A DNA stretch of 42,535 bases from Chloroflexota bacterium. GTDB taxonomy: Bacteria; Chloroflexota; Limnocylindria; Limnocylindrales; CSP1-4. Shown here one piece after another: positions 24,864-33,451 of this stretch. A program made the translations under genes and the position numbers. Every line of letters starts with the position of its first letter. The first letter of the stretch is position 1. The notes below the pieces were generated by a model. That model did no database searches, had not been told where the DNA came from, and saw only the letters and a program-made list of their open reading frames with translations. Where the stretch lies: NCBI GenBank assembly GCA_016191345.1, contig JACPOU010000058.1, positions 1-42,535 of the forward strand, given 5' to 3'.

Positions 24864-25730
24864 TCAGATGGACGAGCCGCCGGCGATCAGCGCGATCGCG
24901 ATCCCGGCGAGGACGACGCCGGCGGCATGCGAGCGGGTCATCCGCTCCCGGACGATCGTCGCCGCGAGCAGCACCGTGATCACCGGATAGAGCGACGAGA
25001 GCACCGAGGCTGTGGCCAGCGACTGGCGCACCGCAACAAGGAAGGCGATGTTGCCGACGAGGTCCACGGTGCCGACGAACGCGGCCAGCCGCCAGGTCGA
25101 CCGGGGCAGGCGCCAGGCCTGACGTCCGGCCAGGATCACGACGACGAATACGGCGACCTGGACGGCCCGGATCATCGCCAGGGGCGCGAGCAGGTACTCG
25201 TCGCCGATCCGCGAGATCAGGACGCTCATCGCGCCGAGCGTCAGGCCGGCGAGGATCGCCAGCGGCAGCCCGGACGGCCGGCCGTCGTCGTGGCCCGGTG
25301 CGGCGGATACCACCACGACCGCCACGATCGCGAGGCCCATGCCGCCGAGGACCACGATGGCTGGCAGCCCATCGAGCACGATGCCGGCGACCGCCGGCGT
25401 GAGGGCCGTCAGCACCGCCGCCACCGGCGCCACGACCCCCATCCGCCCGACGGCGAGGCCGCGATAGAGCGCGCCGACCCCGACCGACGCGCCGAGGCCC
25501 GCCACGACGGACAGGAGGAGGTCGTTACCGTGGAGGATGGGCTCGCCTCGGGCGACGATGATCGCGAGGGCGATGAGGAGGCCGATCCCCTGCGTGGCGA
25601 CGAGAACGCCGAGCATCGGCGCCCGGCGGCCCAGCAGCCCGCCGCCGAAGTCGGAGGTCCCCCACGACCCGGCGGCGACGAGTGACAGCGCAACGACGGC
25701 CAGTGACGGCGAGAGGAACCCCTCGAGCAT
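24864..25730 (-). CDS. EamA/DMT-superfamily transporter
   Basis: The 288-residue protein has ten predicted helices in two EamA repeats. The first contains SLVAAGSWGTSDFGGGLLG and the second LPLAILAGLTLGAMSVLISR. The conserved end ASVLSSLYPVITVLLAATIV, then RERMTRSHAAGVVLAGIAI, is typical of DMT exporters. It lies 21 nt downstream of the YhaN-like gene on the same strand. The substrate is unknown. Placement after DNA-repair genes is probably incidental. Confidence 0.85.
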   Translation of the reverse strand: MLEGFLSPSLAVVALSLVAAGSWGTSDFGGGLLGRRAPMLGVLVATQGIGLLIALAIIVARGEPILHGNDLLLSVVAGLGASVGVGALYRGLAVGRMGVVAPVAAVLTALTPAVAGIVLDGLPAIVVLGGMGLAIVAVVVVSAAPGHDDGRPSGLPLAILAGLTLGAMSVLISRIGDEYLLAPLAMIRAVQVAVFVVVILAGRQAWRLPRSTWRLAAFVGTVDLVGNIAFLVAVRQSLATASVLSSLYPVITVLLAATIVRERMTRSHAAGVVLAGIAIALIAGGSSI

Positions 25731-25751
25731 GCGTTCCCGGAGAGCTGGCCG

Positions 25752-27923
25752 TCAGGCCGCGCCCACGGCCTCGGTGTCGCTGGCGGTGGGCCCATCGAGG
25801 GCGCAGACCGCGTCGGCCGCCGCGTCGTACCGATCCGAGCAGGTCAGGTAGATGACCTGGAAGTCGGTGCTGATGGCGCGGAGCAGCTCCAGCGCCCGGC
25901 GGGCCCGATCGTCGTCGAGCGTCACGAACGGGTCGTCGAGGACGAGGGGCGGGCGGCGGTCGCCGGTGACCAACCGGACGAGCCCGATCCGGGCGGCGAG
26001 GTAGACGAGGTCCAGCGTGCCCTGGCTCAAGGCGCTCACGTCCACCCAGTCGTTGCGCTCCGGCGCGAAGACCTCGATGCCGAGGGTTGCATCGTCGACG
26101 CGGACGCGGCGGTAGCGACCACCGGTGACGCGGGCGAGGTCGCCGACCATGTGCTTCTCGAGGTAGCGGGTGGCCGTGCGCATCGTCGCCCGTTCCGCCT
26201 CGTCGATCGCCTTGAGCGTCAGGTCGTAGACCCGGTTGCGCCGCTGGAGCGCGGCGAGCTGCTCCTGCCACGTCGCGAGGCGCTCCGCCTGGGCGGCGAC
26301 CTCCTCGGCATCGACGGCGTTCTGGTCCACCCGGGCGCGGGCGTTGGCCTCCTCGTCCCGGGCCGCCTCGACCGCGTGCTCAGCGTCGCGGACCTCGACC
26401 TCGAGGCGCTCCCGCGCCCGCGGCTCCTTGGCGATGGGCCCGAGGGCATCGAGTGCCCCGGTCTTCTGGTCGATCTCGAGGGCTGCGGCGTCCCGCATCG
26501 AGGGCAGGACGTCCGGCGGCTCCCGCCCGACGAGGCCGCTGAGCTGCGCCGAGAGGCGTTCGATCTCGGTGACGTGCGCCTCCTCGGCGGCGAGCAGGGC
26601 CTCGACCGCCGGCATGTCCGGCAGCTCCAGCCCGGACAGCTCGTTCGCCATCCGGAGCTCCGCCTCCTGGAGCTCCTGCTCCAGCTGGGAGCGGCCGCGG
26701 AGCCGGCGGTCCACCTCCGTGTCGCGGAGCTGCTTCTGCCGCTCGAAGCTGTGGGCCTGCACCCGCTGCCGGCGTCCCTGGAGGGCCAGGACGAGGCCGG
26801 CCACGACGACGATGAGTGGCAGCACCTGGCCGCTCGGGAGGCTGATCAACGAGAGCTGCGTTCCCGCCGCGAGCGCGACCCCGGCCGCGATGAGGGCGAG
26901 CGCGACGATCGCGATCGGCCGCCACGAGCGTGGCTCCGGCGTCTCGACCTCGTAGTTGACCTCCACCTCGCCCGACAGCATCGCCCGCAGCTCGCGCATC
27001 CGGCCGTCGATGGCGCGCAGCCGGGTGGCGACCTCACGGAGGATCGGGAGGGCGTTCTTCGAGGGGTGCGATTCATGCATCGCGGCGATCTGCTCGCTGA
27101 CCTGGACCGCGGTCCGGTATCGCTCGAAGCGCTCCTGGGCGGCCGAGCGCTCGGCCTCCAGCCGCTCCGCCTGGCGTGCCTTCTCGAGCAGCGAGCGGCG
27201 CTCGGCGAGGCCCGCGTCCGCGTCCGCGCGGCGCTCGCGGGCAACCGAGAGTCGATCCCGGTCCCGCTCCAGCTGGGCGAGGGCGAGCTCGCCCTGCTCC
27301 ACGCCGGCTCCGGCCTGGGCGACGGCCGCCTCGGCGACCTTGAGCCGGCCCGGGTTCTTCTCGCCCTTCGTGTTGAGTTCGTAGAGGGCCTTCTCGAGCT
27401 TCTTCCGAGCCCGGCTCGTGCCCCGGTCCCCACCGGAGATCGACGCCTGGAGGCGGTCCTTGAGCGCGCTCTCGTCACGGGCGAGGTCGTCCACCTCGTG
27501 GTGCCGCACCGAGGCCGTGGACCGGAAGAACCCCTCCGTGGGGACGCCGGTGAGCTCGGCGAGGACCTGGTCCGCCATCGCCGGGTCGGTGATCGCGTTG
27601 CCCTCGTACTCCATCCGGACCGCGCCCTTCGCACCCCGGAAGGACTTCTCCACCGAACCCGGGTGGACGCCGTCCTCCTCGTCCTGCTCGAACTCGATGC
27701 GGACCGTCGGCCGCTCCTCGTCCGCCGCGCCCCACGTCCGAAGCCCGTCGATGTCGGCGGACGCGGAGGTCACCCGACGCGTCAGGCCCAGCTCGATCGC
27801 GCGCTGGAGCGTCGTCTTGCCGGATTCGTTGGGGCCGCGGACGATCGTCAGGCCGCGGGCGAGCTCGATGTCGAGGTCCCGGTGCTTCCGGAGATGCTGG
27901 AGGCGGAGGCGCGTGATCCTCAC
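25752..27923 (-). CDS. YhaN-like Rad50/SMC-family ATPase with a membrane hairpin
   Basis: The 723-residue protein has an ABC/SMC head split by coiled coils. Walker A is GPNESGKTTL (30-39), long coiled-coil arms run about 150-320 and 385-600, the signature is LSQGTLD (632-638) and Walker B is PPLVLDDPFVTLDDD (658-672). Two hydrophobic segments (about 336-354 and 365-383) sit where SbcC/Rad50 would have the zinc hook, as in Bacillus YhaN. The head would be cytoplasmic and the apex in the membrane. The start overlaps the nuclease stop (ATGA), so the pair probably forms an SbcCD-like complex acting on DNA ends. Confidence 0.85.
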   Translation of the reverse strand: MRITRLRLQHLRKHRDLDIELARGLTIVRGPNESGKTTLQRAIELGLTRRVTSASADIDGLRTWGAADEERPTVRIEFEQDEEDGVHPGSVEKSFRGAKGAVRMEYEGNAITDPAMADQVLAELTGVPTEGFFRSTASVRHHEVDDLARDESALKDRLQASISGGDRGTSRARKKLEKALYELNTKGEKNPGRLKVAEAAVAQAGAGVEQGELALAQLERDRDRLSVARERRADADAGLAERRSLLEKARQAERLEAERSAAQERFERYRTAVQVSEQIAAMHESHPSKNALPILREVATRLRAIDGRMRELRAMLSGEVEVNYEVETPEPRSWRPIAIVALALIAAGVALAAGTQLSLISLPSGQVLPLIVVVAGLVLALQGRRQRVQAHSFERQKQLRDTEVDRRLRGRSQLEQELQEAELRMANELSGLELPDMPAVEALLAAEEAHVTEIERLSAQLSGLVGREPPDVLPSMRDAAALEIDQKTGALDALGPIAKEPRARERLEVEVRDAEHAVEAARDEEANARARVDQNAVDAEEVAAQAERLATWQEQLAALQRRNRVYDLTLKAIDEAERATMRTATRYLEKHMVGDLARVTGGRYRRVRVDDATLGIEVFAPERNDWVDVSALSQGTLDLVYLAARIGLVRLVTGDRRPPLVLDDPFVTLDDDRARRALELLRAISTDFQVIYLTCSDRYDAAADAVCALDGPTASDTEAVGAA

Positions 27924-29083
27924 AGCGTCACCTCCTCGCCGGCGAGGAGCAGCCGTCCGAGCCGGAGGGCATCGCGGAGCTCTGCGGCCGCCTCCTCCTG
28001 GCCCGCCGCCTCCTCCTCGGCAACGCGTGCCTCGACGTTCCGGATGAACGCCCCCAGCACGGTGTCCTGGGGCGGGATGGCGCCTTCGGTGAGCGCCGGC
28101 ATCGAGCGATCGCGGACGCGGACCTTGAGGAACCGCGGGGCCAGCGCGCTCTCGACCTCGTCGATGTCGAGGTCCAGCTGGTCCGGGCGGACGCCGATGA
28201 GCCGGACGTCCAGCACGAGGTCCGGGTCCGCCTTCGCGGCGAGCTGGTCGATCAGGGCCGGCTGGGAGGCGAGGCCGGCCGCATCCAGCTCCAGCTTCTC
28301 GAAGCGGGTCCGGCCGACCTGCCGCTCCTCGAGGCCGACGAGCTTCTTGCCGTCCCGCTGGTCGAGCGTCACGAGGAGGACCTTGCCGGCCCGGTCCTGG
28401 TCCAGGGCCACGGGCTCCGGCGCGCCGGAGTAGGCCCAGGTCGTGGGGCCGGCCTTGCCCTTCGAGGTGGAGTGCCAGTGCCCCAGGGCGAGGTAGTCGA
28501 GGCCGCTCGCGCCGATCTCCTCGGTGGTCACGACGACCTCGTCGCCATCGGTCTGGCCGGGGATCGCCACGGACCCGTGGACGAGGCCGAGGTGCCAGGT
28601 CGCCTTCGGGTCCGCCTTGACGTCCACGTCCCGGAGCGGCGAGTGCGGGGCGCGCTTCGTGGCGAAGACGGTCCCGTGGACCGCGGTGTCCAGCGCCTCG
28701 AGGTGGACGGCGGGCCGCTCCGGCGTCAGCACCGTGAGCAGGTCCGAGCCGACCGCGCCGGCGAGGGCGGCGAGGTCGTACGACCGGTAGATGGAGGCGC
28801 GGTCATAGACGTCGTGCGTGCCCGGGATTACGACGCACCGGATCCGGGCCTCGACGAGCCGCCGCAGCTCCGCCGCGACGCGCTCCACGGAGCGGCGCGG
28901 CTGGACGTTCGAGTCGAACAGGTCGCCGGCGACGAGCACGAGGTCCACCGGCTCGGCCAGGGCGAGGTCGATCGTGGCCCTGAAGGCGGCGAACTGCCGC
29001 TCGCGCTGCGCCGCGGCCTGGTCGCCGAGATCCGCGTGGCGAGCGCCGAGATGCACGTCGGCGGTATGGAGGACTCGAAGCAT
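27920..29083 (-). CDS. YhaO/SbcD-like metallophosphoesterase (DNA exonuclease family)
   Basis: The 387-residue protein has a Mre11/SbcD-type phosphoesterase core. Motif I is HTADVHLG (Asp9, His11), motif II is VLVAGDLFDS (Asp54 region), motif III is VVIPGTHDVYD (88-91), then LVHGS and LALGHWHS. Motif III is GTHD rather than the usual GNHD, so the metal/catalytic Asn is Thr. A C-terminal capping region follows. I took ATG 29083 (MLRVLHTADV) with GGAGG upstream; the 113 in-frame residues before it are Pro/Arg-rich noise. It is first in an operon with the YhaN-like ATPase. Confidence 0.87.
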   Translation of the reverse strand: MLRVLHTADVHLGARHADLGDQAAAQRERQFAAFRATIDLALAEPVDLVLVAGDLFDSNVQPRRSVERVAAELRRLVEARIRCVVIPGTHDVYDRASIYRSYDLAALAGAVGSDLLTVLTPERPAVHLEALDTAVHGTVFATKRAPHSPLRDVDVKADPKATWHLGLVHGSVAIPGQTDGDEVVVTTEEIGASGLDYLALGHWHSTSKGKAGPTTWAYSGAPEPVALDQDRAGKVLLVTLDQRDGKKLVGLEERQVGRTRFEKLELDAAGLASQPALIDQLAAKADPDLVLDVRLIGVRPDQLDLDIDEVESALAPRFLKVRVRDRSMPALTEGAIPPQDTVLGAFIRNVEARVAEEEAAGQEEAAAELRDALRLGRLLLAGEEVTL

Positions 29084-29591
29084 TCGGTGTGGCGGCCTCC
29101 AAGGGGGACCCCGTGACGCGGGACGGACGGGGTGCCCGACCCACTCGGGCCGGCGGGCGATGCCGAGATCGGCTGCCCACGCGGCCCCAGGGGTCCCAGC
29201 GAACGAAGCGCCCCCATTGCTCTTCGCCCGCCGTCCCGAACCGTCGCGCGCCATTGTGACAGGTCGGGTGGCACAACTTCGGCGCGTCCGGGGCCGGCGC
29301 GGCGGGGCTCCTGGCCGGGCGCGGTGGCGCGTCCGGGCGGGCGCGGTGGCGCTCCCCGGGGGCCTGTGCGCGGCGCGCCCGGCGGGGACTCGGGAACGTG
29401 GAAACCGTTGCAATGGCCGCAAGTTCGATCCGGGGTATGCTCGATTTCAACGACATTCCGGTGCGCCCGCCCACGGGACTCCACTCGGCACCACGGATCG
29501 CGGGGCCCCGGCTTCCGCCGATTCGCGATCCCGTCGCCGGTCCCCGTGGCAGTGCGTACCGGGCACGACCACGCGCTCGGGAGTTGGACCA
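29084..29591. promoter_or_regulatory. 508-bp intergenic region between divergent genes; candidate promoter and structured leader
   Basis: No gene is supported here. On the plus strand TATGCT at 29436-29441 is a good -10 candidate for the zinc-ribbon gene. It would give a leader of about 145 nt. Within it ACGGATCGCG (29493-29502) can pair with CGCGATCCCGT (29524-29534) with one bulge. TTGCAA at 29408-29413 is too far (22 bp) to be a normal -35. The part near 29084-29300 should hold the yhaO promoter, but I cannot place it. Confidence 0.35.
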
Positions 29592-29924
29592 GTGACCTAC
29601 GTCGATCGAACCCTCATCTGCGTCGATTGCGGCGTGGAGTTCATTCACTCCGCGGACGACCAGCAGTACTACGCCGACAAGGGCTTCTCCTCCGACCCGA
29701 AGCGCTGCGTCAGCTGCCGGGCCAGCCGGCGCGCGGCCCGTGACGGCGGCTACGACGCCCGTGACCTCGGCGGCCCGCGCGGGTACGAGACCGCCGGGGC
29801 CGCCCGCGAGTACTTCGCGGTCCTCTGCTCGGAGTGCGGCAACCAGGCGCAGGTGCCGTTCAAGCCGCGCATGGATCGGCCGGTCTACTGCTCTGACTGC
29901 TTCCGGAAGATCCGCCCGGAATAG
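29592..29924 (+). CDS. Zinc-ribbon protein with a CxxC-x17-CxxC domain
   Basis: The 110-residue protein has two zinc modules. The N-terminal one has ICVDCGVEF and then CVSCR (CxxC pairs about 30 residues apart, QQYYADKGF between). The C-terminal one is exactly CxxC-x17-CxxC (LCSECGNQA, then YCSDCFRKIR). The middle is Arg/Gly/Asp rich and probably flexible. The GTG at 29592 is chosen, with GGAG about 9 nt upstream; no in-frame ATG exists near it. Such proteins bind zinc and probably nucleic acid. They are common in Chloroflexota genomes, but their role is not established. Confidence 0.83.
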   Translation: MTYVDRTLICVDCGVEFIHSADDQQYYADKGFSSDPKRCVSCRASRRAARDGGYDARDLGGPRGYETAGAAREYFAVLCSECGNQAQVPFKPRMDRPVYCSDCFRKIRPE

Positions 29925-30248
29925 TCCTTGCGCTCCGGCGCGGGCCCTCCGATCTCGGCCGCGCGCCCCGATTTCTGCCGCCTACTCTCCCCCGTGGTGG
30001 TGGTAGCGGTTCCCGCGCTCAAGGGCGCGGTGGGGCGCGCTCAGGCACCCTTGATCGTGTGTGGCGGCACGCGTTCGTGACGCTCGGACGCGCGGACGGC
30101 CGCACCGGGAGCAACCACCACTCGCCGGGGGAGTGAGCGGCGGAAACCTGGAGCGCCGCCTCGCCGCGCCGCCTCGTCGCGCCGCCTCGCCGCGCCGCCT
30201 CGCCGCGCTGCCTCGCCGCGCCGCCTCGCCGCGCTGCCTCGCGCCCGA
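29925..30248. other. Gene-free tract with a small hairpin and a tandem repeat
   Basis: No gene is supported. CCGCGC TCAAGG GCGCGG near 30015-30032 forms a six-pair hairpin but has no T-run, so it is not a convincing terminator. The last 90 bp are the 13-bp tandem repeat described separately. The tract lies between the end of the zinc-ribbon gene and the end of the S51-like gene. Confidence 0.5.
30153..30242. repeat. 13-bp tandem repeat, about seven copies
   Basis: Units of CGCGCCGCCTCGC with single-base variants (C/T at two sites) repeat without spacers, immediately before the stop codon of the S51-like gene. It is a microsatellite-like array rather than a CRISPR, as there are no unique spacers. 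Confidence 0.75.
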
Positions 30249-30959
30249 TCAGGCCCGGAACGAATCGCCGCGGCGGTACCGTTCCCGGTGGCGGCCCCGC
30301 CACACGGTGACCCGCGCCCGGCCGTGGACCTGCCACGCTCCGTCCCGCCCCACGACCGCAGTGTCCTCGTCGATCCCCAGGATCGTCACGTCCCGGGGCG
30401 CCTGGAGCGCCATCAGCGCGACGAACGGCTCCGGCCAGGCGTCGTAGTGCGGGAGCACCGCGATCCCCTCCGCAAACCCGAGCCCGGTCCCCCATCGGAG
30501 CGGCCAGGGCAGGGATCGCCAGCCCCGGAACTCCGCCTGGCGGGCGCCGAGGACCATCGCCCCCGCGGAGCAGCCGGCGATGAGCGCCCCGCGGAGGTGC
30601 GCATCCAGCAGCGCCATTCCGACCCGCGTCCCGTCGACGGCGGCCCGCAGCCACGCCGGCTTGCCGCCTGAGAGGTAGATCAGGTCCGCCTCGCCGATCG
30701 CCTGCTCCGCCCCCTCGTCGTCCGCCTCGATCGCGTTCCGGACGAGGACCGGCTCCACCTCCGCCCCGAGCGCGGCGAAGTGCTCGACCCCCATCTCGGC
30801 CCAGCGCCGGAACGTGACCTCGCCGTCCGGGGCCGATGCCGTCGGGAGGATGACCACCCGCGGCCGGGCGCGGGGGATCGAGGCGAGGAGATCGCGGTCG
30901 AAGGCCGCCATCCCCGGCAGGAACTCACCGGCGCCGACGAGCGCCACGGACCCGGGCAC
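30249..30959 (-). CDS. Peptidase S51 / cyanophycinase-like protein
   Basis: The 236-residue protein has a class I glutamine-amidotransferase-like fold. It begins VPGSVALVGAGEFLPGM and carries RPRVVILPTASAP, then DLIYLSGGKPAWL, and the nucleophile elbow IAGCSAGAMVLGAR whose serine is the S51 nucleophile. It may be an alpha-aspartyl peptidase, cyanophycinase relative or acyl hydrolase. I set the start at GTG 30959, which lies 7 nt after TAGACT. A GTG at 30980 would place the -10 hexamer inside the coding region. It is divergent from the DHA2 exporter. Confidence 0.8.
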   Translation of the reverse strand: MPGSVALVGAGEFLPGMAAFDRDLLASIPRARPRVVILPTASAPDGEVTFRRWAEMGVEHFAALGAEVEPVLVRNAIEADDEGAEQAIGEADLIYLSGGKPAWLRAAVDGTRVGMALLDAHLRGALIAGCSAGAMVLGARQAEFRGWRSLPWPLRWGTGLGFAEGIAVLPHYDAWPEPFVALMALQAPRDVTILGIDEDTAVVGRDGAWQVHGRARVTVWRGRHRERYRRGDSFRA

Positions 30960-30966
30960 GCGATCG

Positions 30967-30972
30967 AGTCTA
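30967..30972 (-). promoter_or_regulatory. -10 element TAGACT, leaderless promoter of the S51-like gene
   Basis: On the minus strand TAGACT is followed by 7 nt and GTG 30959. Confidence 0.55.
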
Positions 30973-31003
30973 GCGCGCACGCCGGGGCGGGCGGCCTCGC
31001 CCC

Positions 31004-31009
31004 TACACT
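31004..31009 (+). promoter_or_regulatory. -10 element TACACT, leaderless promoter of the DHA2 exporter
   Basis: TACACT is followed by 6 nt and ATG 31016. It is back to back with the S51 promoter; 31 bp separate the hexamers. Confidence 0.6.
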
Positions 31010-31015
31010 CCCCGG

Positions 31016-32569
31016 ATGACGCGTTCCGAACGCGGCGCCCTGGCGGCCGCGATCATCGGCTCGGCCACGGTCTTCCTCGACGGGACGATCGTCAACATCG
31101 CCCTCCCGCGCATCGGCGCCACGCTGCCCGCGATCGGCATCGGCGTCCTCGAGGGCCAGATCTACATCGTCGCCGGCTACATGGCGACGCTCGCCGCGTT
31201 CCTCCTGCTGGCCGGCGCCCTCGGCGACCGGTACGGGCGGCGCCGCATGTTCCTCGCCGGGCTGGTCGGGTTCGGAATCGCGTCGATGGCCTGCGGGCTC
31301 GCGCCCAGCCTCGACGTCCTCGCCCTCGCCCGACTCGTCCAGGGCGTGACCGGCGCGCTCCTCGTCCCGGGATCGCTCGCGATCATCACCTCGCTCTTCG
31401 AGGGCCAGGCCCGCGGCCGCGCCTTCGGCATCTGGGCCTCCGCGACGTCGCTCGTCGCGGTGCTCGGGCCGCCGATCGGCGGGGCGATGGTCGAGGCGTT
31501 CGGCTGGCGGAGCACGTTCCTGATCAACGGCCCGCTGATCCTCCTCGGGATCGGCCTGGCGATGCGCTACGTCCCGGAGCTCAAGCCGACCGGCGCGTCC
31601 GCCCGCTTCGACTGGCTCGGGGCCGCGGTCGCGGCGATCGCCGTCGGCGGCCTGTCGTTCGGGGCGATCCGCGGGCAGCAGACGGGCTGGTCGGAGGCCG
31701 TGCCGTTCGCGACCCTCGGCGTCGGAGCCGTGGCGCTCGTCGTTTTCCCGGTGCTCATGCTGCGGCGGCGCGACCCGCTCGTGCCACTGGCGCTGTTCCG
31801 CAACCGGACCTTCACGGCGATCAACGCCTCGACGCTGCTCATCTACGCGGGCCTGTATGTCCTGCTCTACGTCCAGGGCCTCTTCCTCCAGGGCGTCCTC
31901 GACTACTCGCCGCTCGCGGCGGCCCTCGTCACGCTGCCGACGGGTCTCGCGCTCGCCTTCCTCTCGGCCTGGGCCGGGTCGGTCGCCGCGCGGATCGGGC
32001 CCCGGCCGTTCCTCGTCGGCGGGCCGCTCCTCATGGCCGTCGGGGCCGCCTGGTGGCTCCGCGTCCCGCCCGGCTCCACGCCGTGGCGGGCGCGCATGGA
32101 CACGCCCGGCTCGCTGCTCCCGCCCCTCGCCACGCTCGTCGATCCCCTGCCGGCCATCGTCCTCTTCGGCATCGGGATCTCGCTCGTGGTGGCGCCCCTG
32201 ACCTCGACGCTCATGAGCTCCGTGCCGGTGGATCGAGCGGGCCTCGCGTCGGCGATCAACAACGCGCTGTCCCGAGTCGGCCAGCCGCTCGCCTCCGCGG
32301 CGATCTTCATCCTCATCACCGACCGCTTCTACGCGGCGCTCGCGGGCGCCGTGCCGGGCCTCGATCCCCGTTCCACCGAGCTCCGGGCGAGCGTCCAACC
32401 GCTCAACGTGCCGGGCACGGACGTGGAGGCGGCCGTCGCCGAAGCCGCGCGCCTTGCCTCGGCCGACGCCTTCCATGCCGCGGTCTTCGTCGTGGTCGGC
32501 CTGCTGGTCGCGGGGGCACTGGTGAACTGGCTCGGTCTCCGGAGCGGGCACGGGACGCCGGCGCGATGA
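31016..32569 (+). CDS. MFS drug exporter, DHA2 (EmrB/QacA) family
   Basis: The 517-residue protein has 14 predicted helices. It has the DHA2 motif in TM1 (TVFLDGTIVNIALPRIG), the loop motif GALGDRYGRRRMFLAG, the TM5 antiporter motif GIWASATSLVAVLGPPIGG and RSTFLINGP. This family exports lipophilic drugs and dyes using the proton gradient. The C-terminal extracytoplasmic loop before the last helix is Ala/Glu rich (DVEAAVAEAARLASADAF). The ATG is fixed by the 6-nt spacing from TACACT. Its stop overlaps the methyltransferase ATG (ATGA). No TetR-type regulator is adjacent. Confidence 0.9.
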   Translation: MTRSERGALAAAIIGSATVFLDGTIVNIALPRIGATLPAIGIGVLEGQIYIVAGYMATLAAFLLLAGALGDRYGRRRMFLAGLVGFGIASMACGLAPSLDVLALARLVQGVTGALLVPGSLAIITSLFEGQARGRAFGIWASATSLVAVLGPPIGGAMVEAFGWRSTFLINGPLILLGIGLAMRYVPELKPTGASARFDWLGAAVAAIAVGGLSFGAIRGQQTGWSEAVPFATLGVGAVALVVFPVLMLRRRDPLVPLALFRNRTFTAINASTLLIYAGLYVLLYVQGLFLQGVLDYSPLAAALVTLPTGLALAFLSAWAGSVAARIGPRPFLVGGPLLMAVGAAWWLRVPPGSTPWRARMDTPGSLLPPLATLVDPLPAIVLFGIGISLVVAPLTSTLMSSVPVDRAGLASAINNALSRVGQPLASAAIFILITDRFYAALAGAVPGLDPRSTELRASVQPLNVPGTDVEAAVAEAARLASADAFHAAVFVVVGLLVAGALVNWLGLRSGHGTPAR

Positions 32570-33354
32570 CCCGCGGGCCGGAGTGGGACGCCCGGACCTA
32601 CGACCGGATCGCGGATCCCATGCACCGCTGGGGCGTCGCGGTCCTGGACCGGCTGCCGCTCCGCGGCGACGAGCGGGTCCTCGATGCCGGCTGCGGCAGC
32701 GGCCGGGTGACCGAGGCGCTCCTGGAACGCCTCCGCGGCGGCCACGTCATCGCCCTCGATGCCTCGCTGGCGATGCTCGACGAGGCGAGGCAGCGCCTCG
32801 CTCGCTTCGGCGACCGGGTGACGTTCGTCGAGGCGGACCTGATGTCCCCGCTGCCCATCGGCGACCCGGTGGACGCCGTCCTTTCGACCGCCACGTTCCA
32901 CTGGGTGCCGGACCATGACGCCCTCTTCCGAAACCTCGCGGCGGTGATGGCGGTCGGTGCCCGCCTCGTCGCGCAGTGCGGAGGCGTCGGGAACATCGCC
33001 CGCGTCCAGGCGGCGTCGGACGCGGTCGCGCTCGACTGGGTCGCCCGGAACGGCGATGCGGCCCTCGACGCCGGTGCGCGCGGTCACCTGAACTTCGCGA
33101 CGCCGCTCGCGACGGCGGCCCGCCTCGATGCCGCCGGGTTCACCCACATCGAGACGTGGCTGACCGACGAGCCGACCCGCCTGGAGGCCGGCGACCCGCT
33201 GGAGACGTACCTCGAGACCGTGTGCCTCCGCGAGATCACGGCGAGGCTCACGCCGGAGCGGCGGCGGGCGTTCGTGCACGACGTTGCCCGGGCCCTTCCC
33301 GAGCCGATCCTCGATTACGTCCGGCTCAACGTGACCGCGATCCGGGCAGGCTGA
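32566..33354 (+). CDS. Class I SAM-dependent methyltransferase (Tam-like)
   Basis: The 262-residue Rossmann methyltransferase has motif I VLDAGCGSGRVTEALL, motif II VIALDASLAMLDEAR, motif III FVEADLMSPLPI and motif IV AVLSTATFHWVPDHDALFRN. The FHWVPD block is typical of trans-aconitate-methyltransferase-like enzymes. The ATG overlaps the DHA2 exporter stop, so the two are coupled. The enzyme might modify the exported compound, which is an inference from position only. No membrane span. Confidence 0.85.
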   Translation: MTRGPEWDARTYDRIADPMHRWGVAVLDRLPLRGDERVLDAGCGSGRVTEALLERLRGGHVIALDASLAMLDEARQRLARFGDRVTFVEADLMSPLPIGDPVDAVLSTATFHWVPDHDALFRNLAAVMAVGARLVAQCGGVGNIARVQAASDAVALDWVARNGDAALDAGARGHLNFATPLATAARLDAAGFTHIETWLTDEPTRLEAGDPLETYLETVCLREITARLTPERRRAFVHDVARALPEPILDYVRLNVTAIRAG

Positions 33355-33424
33355 CGGGCGAGTCGGCTCCGCGCCCCAGCCCATTGACCGCGCGGTCGCC
33401 CGCGGCCATGATCGCGCCACGGGG

Positions 33425-33441
33425 CCATGGGGTCCCCATGG
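33425..33441. repeat. 17-bp palindrome next to a ribosome site
   Basis: CCATGGGG and CCCCATGG flank a single T. The right arm runs into the GGGAGG Shine-Dalgarno of the gene at 33452. It may be an operator, or may partly occlude ribosome binding. Confidence 0.4.
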
Positions 33442-33451
33442 GAGGTTGTGG

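Noticed and set aside
30153..30242. Possible CRISPR array
   Set aside because: The units are contiguous with no unique spacers; this is a simple tandem repeat.
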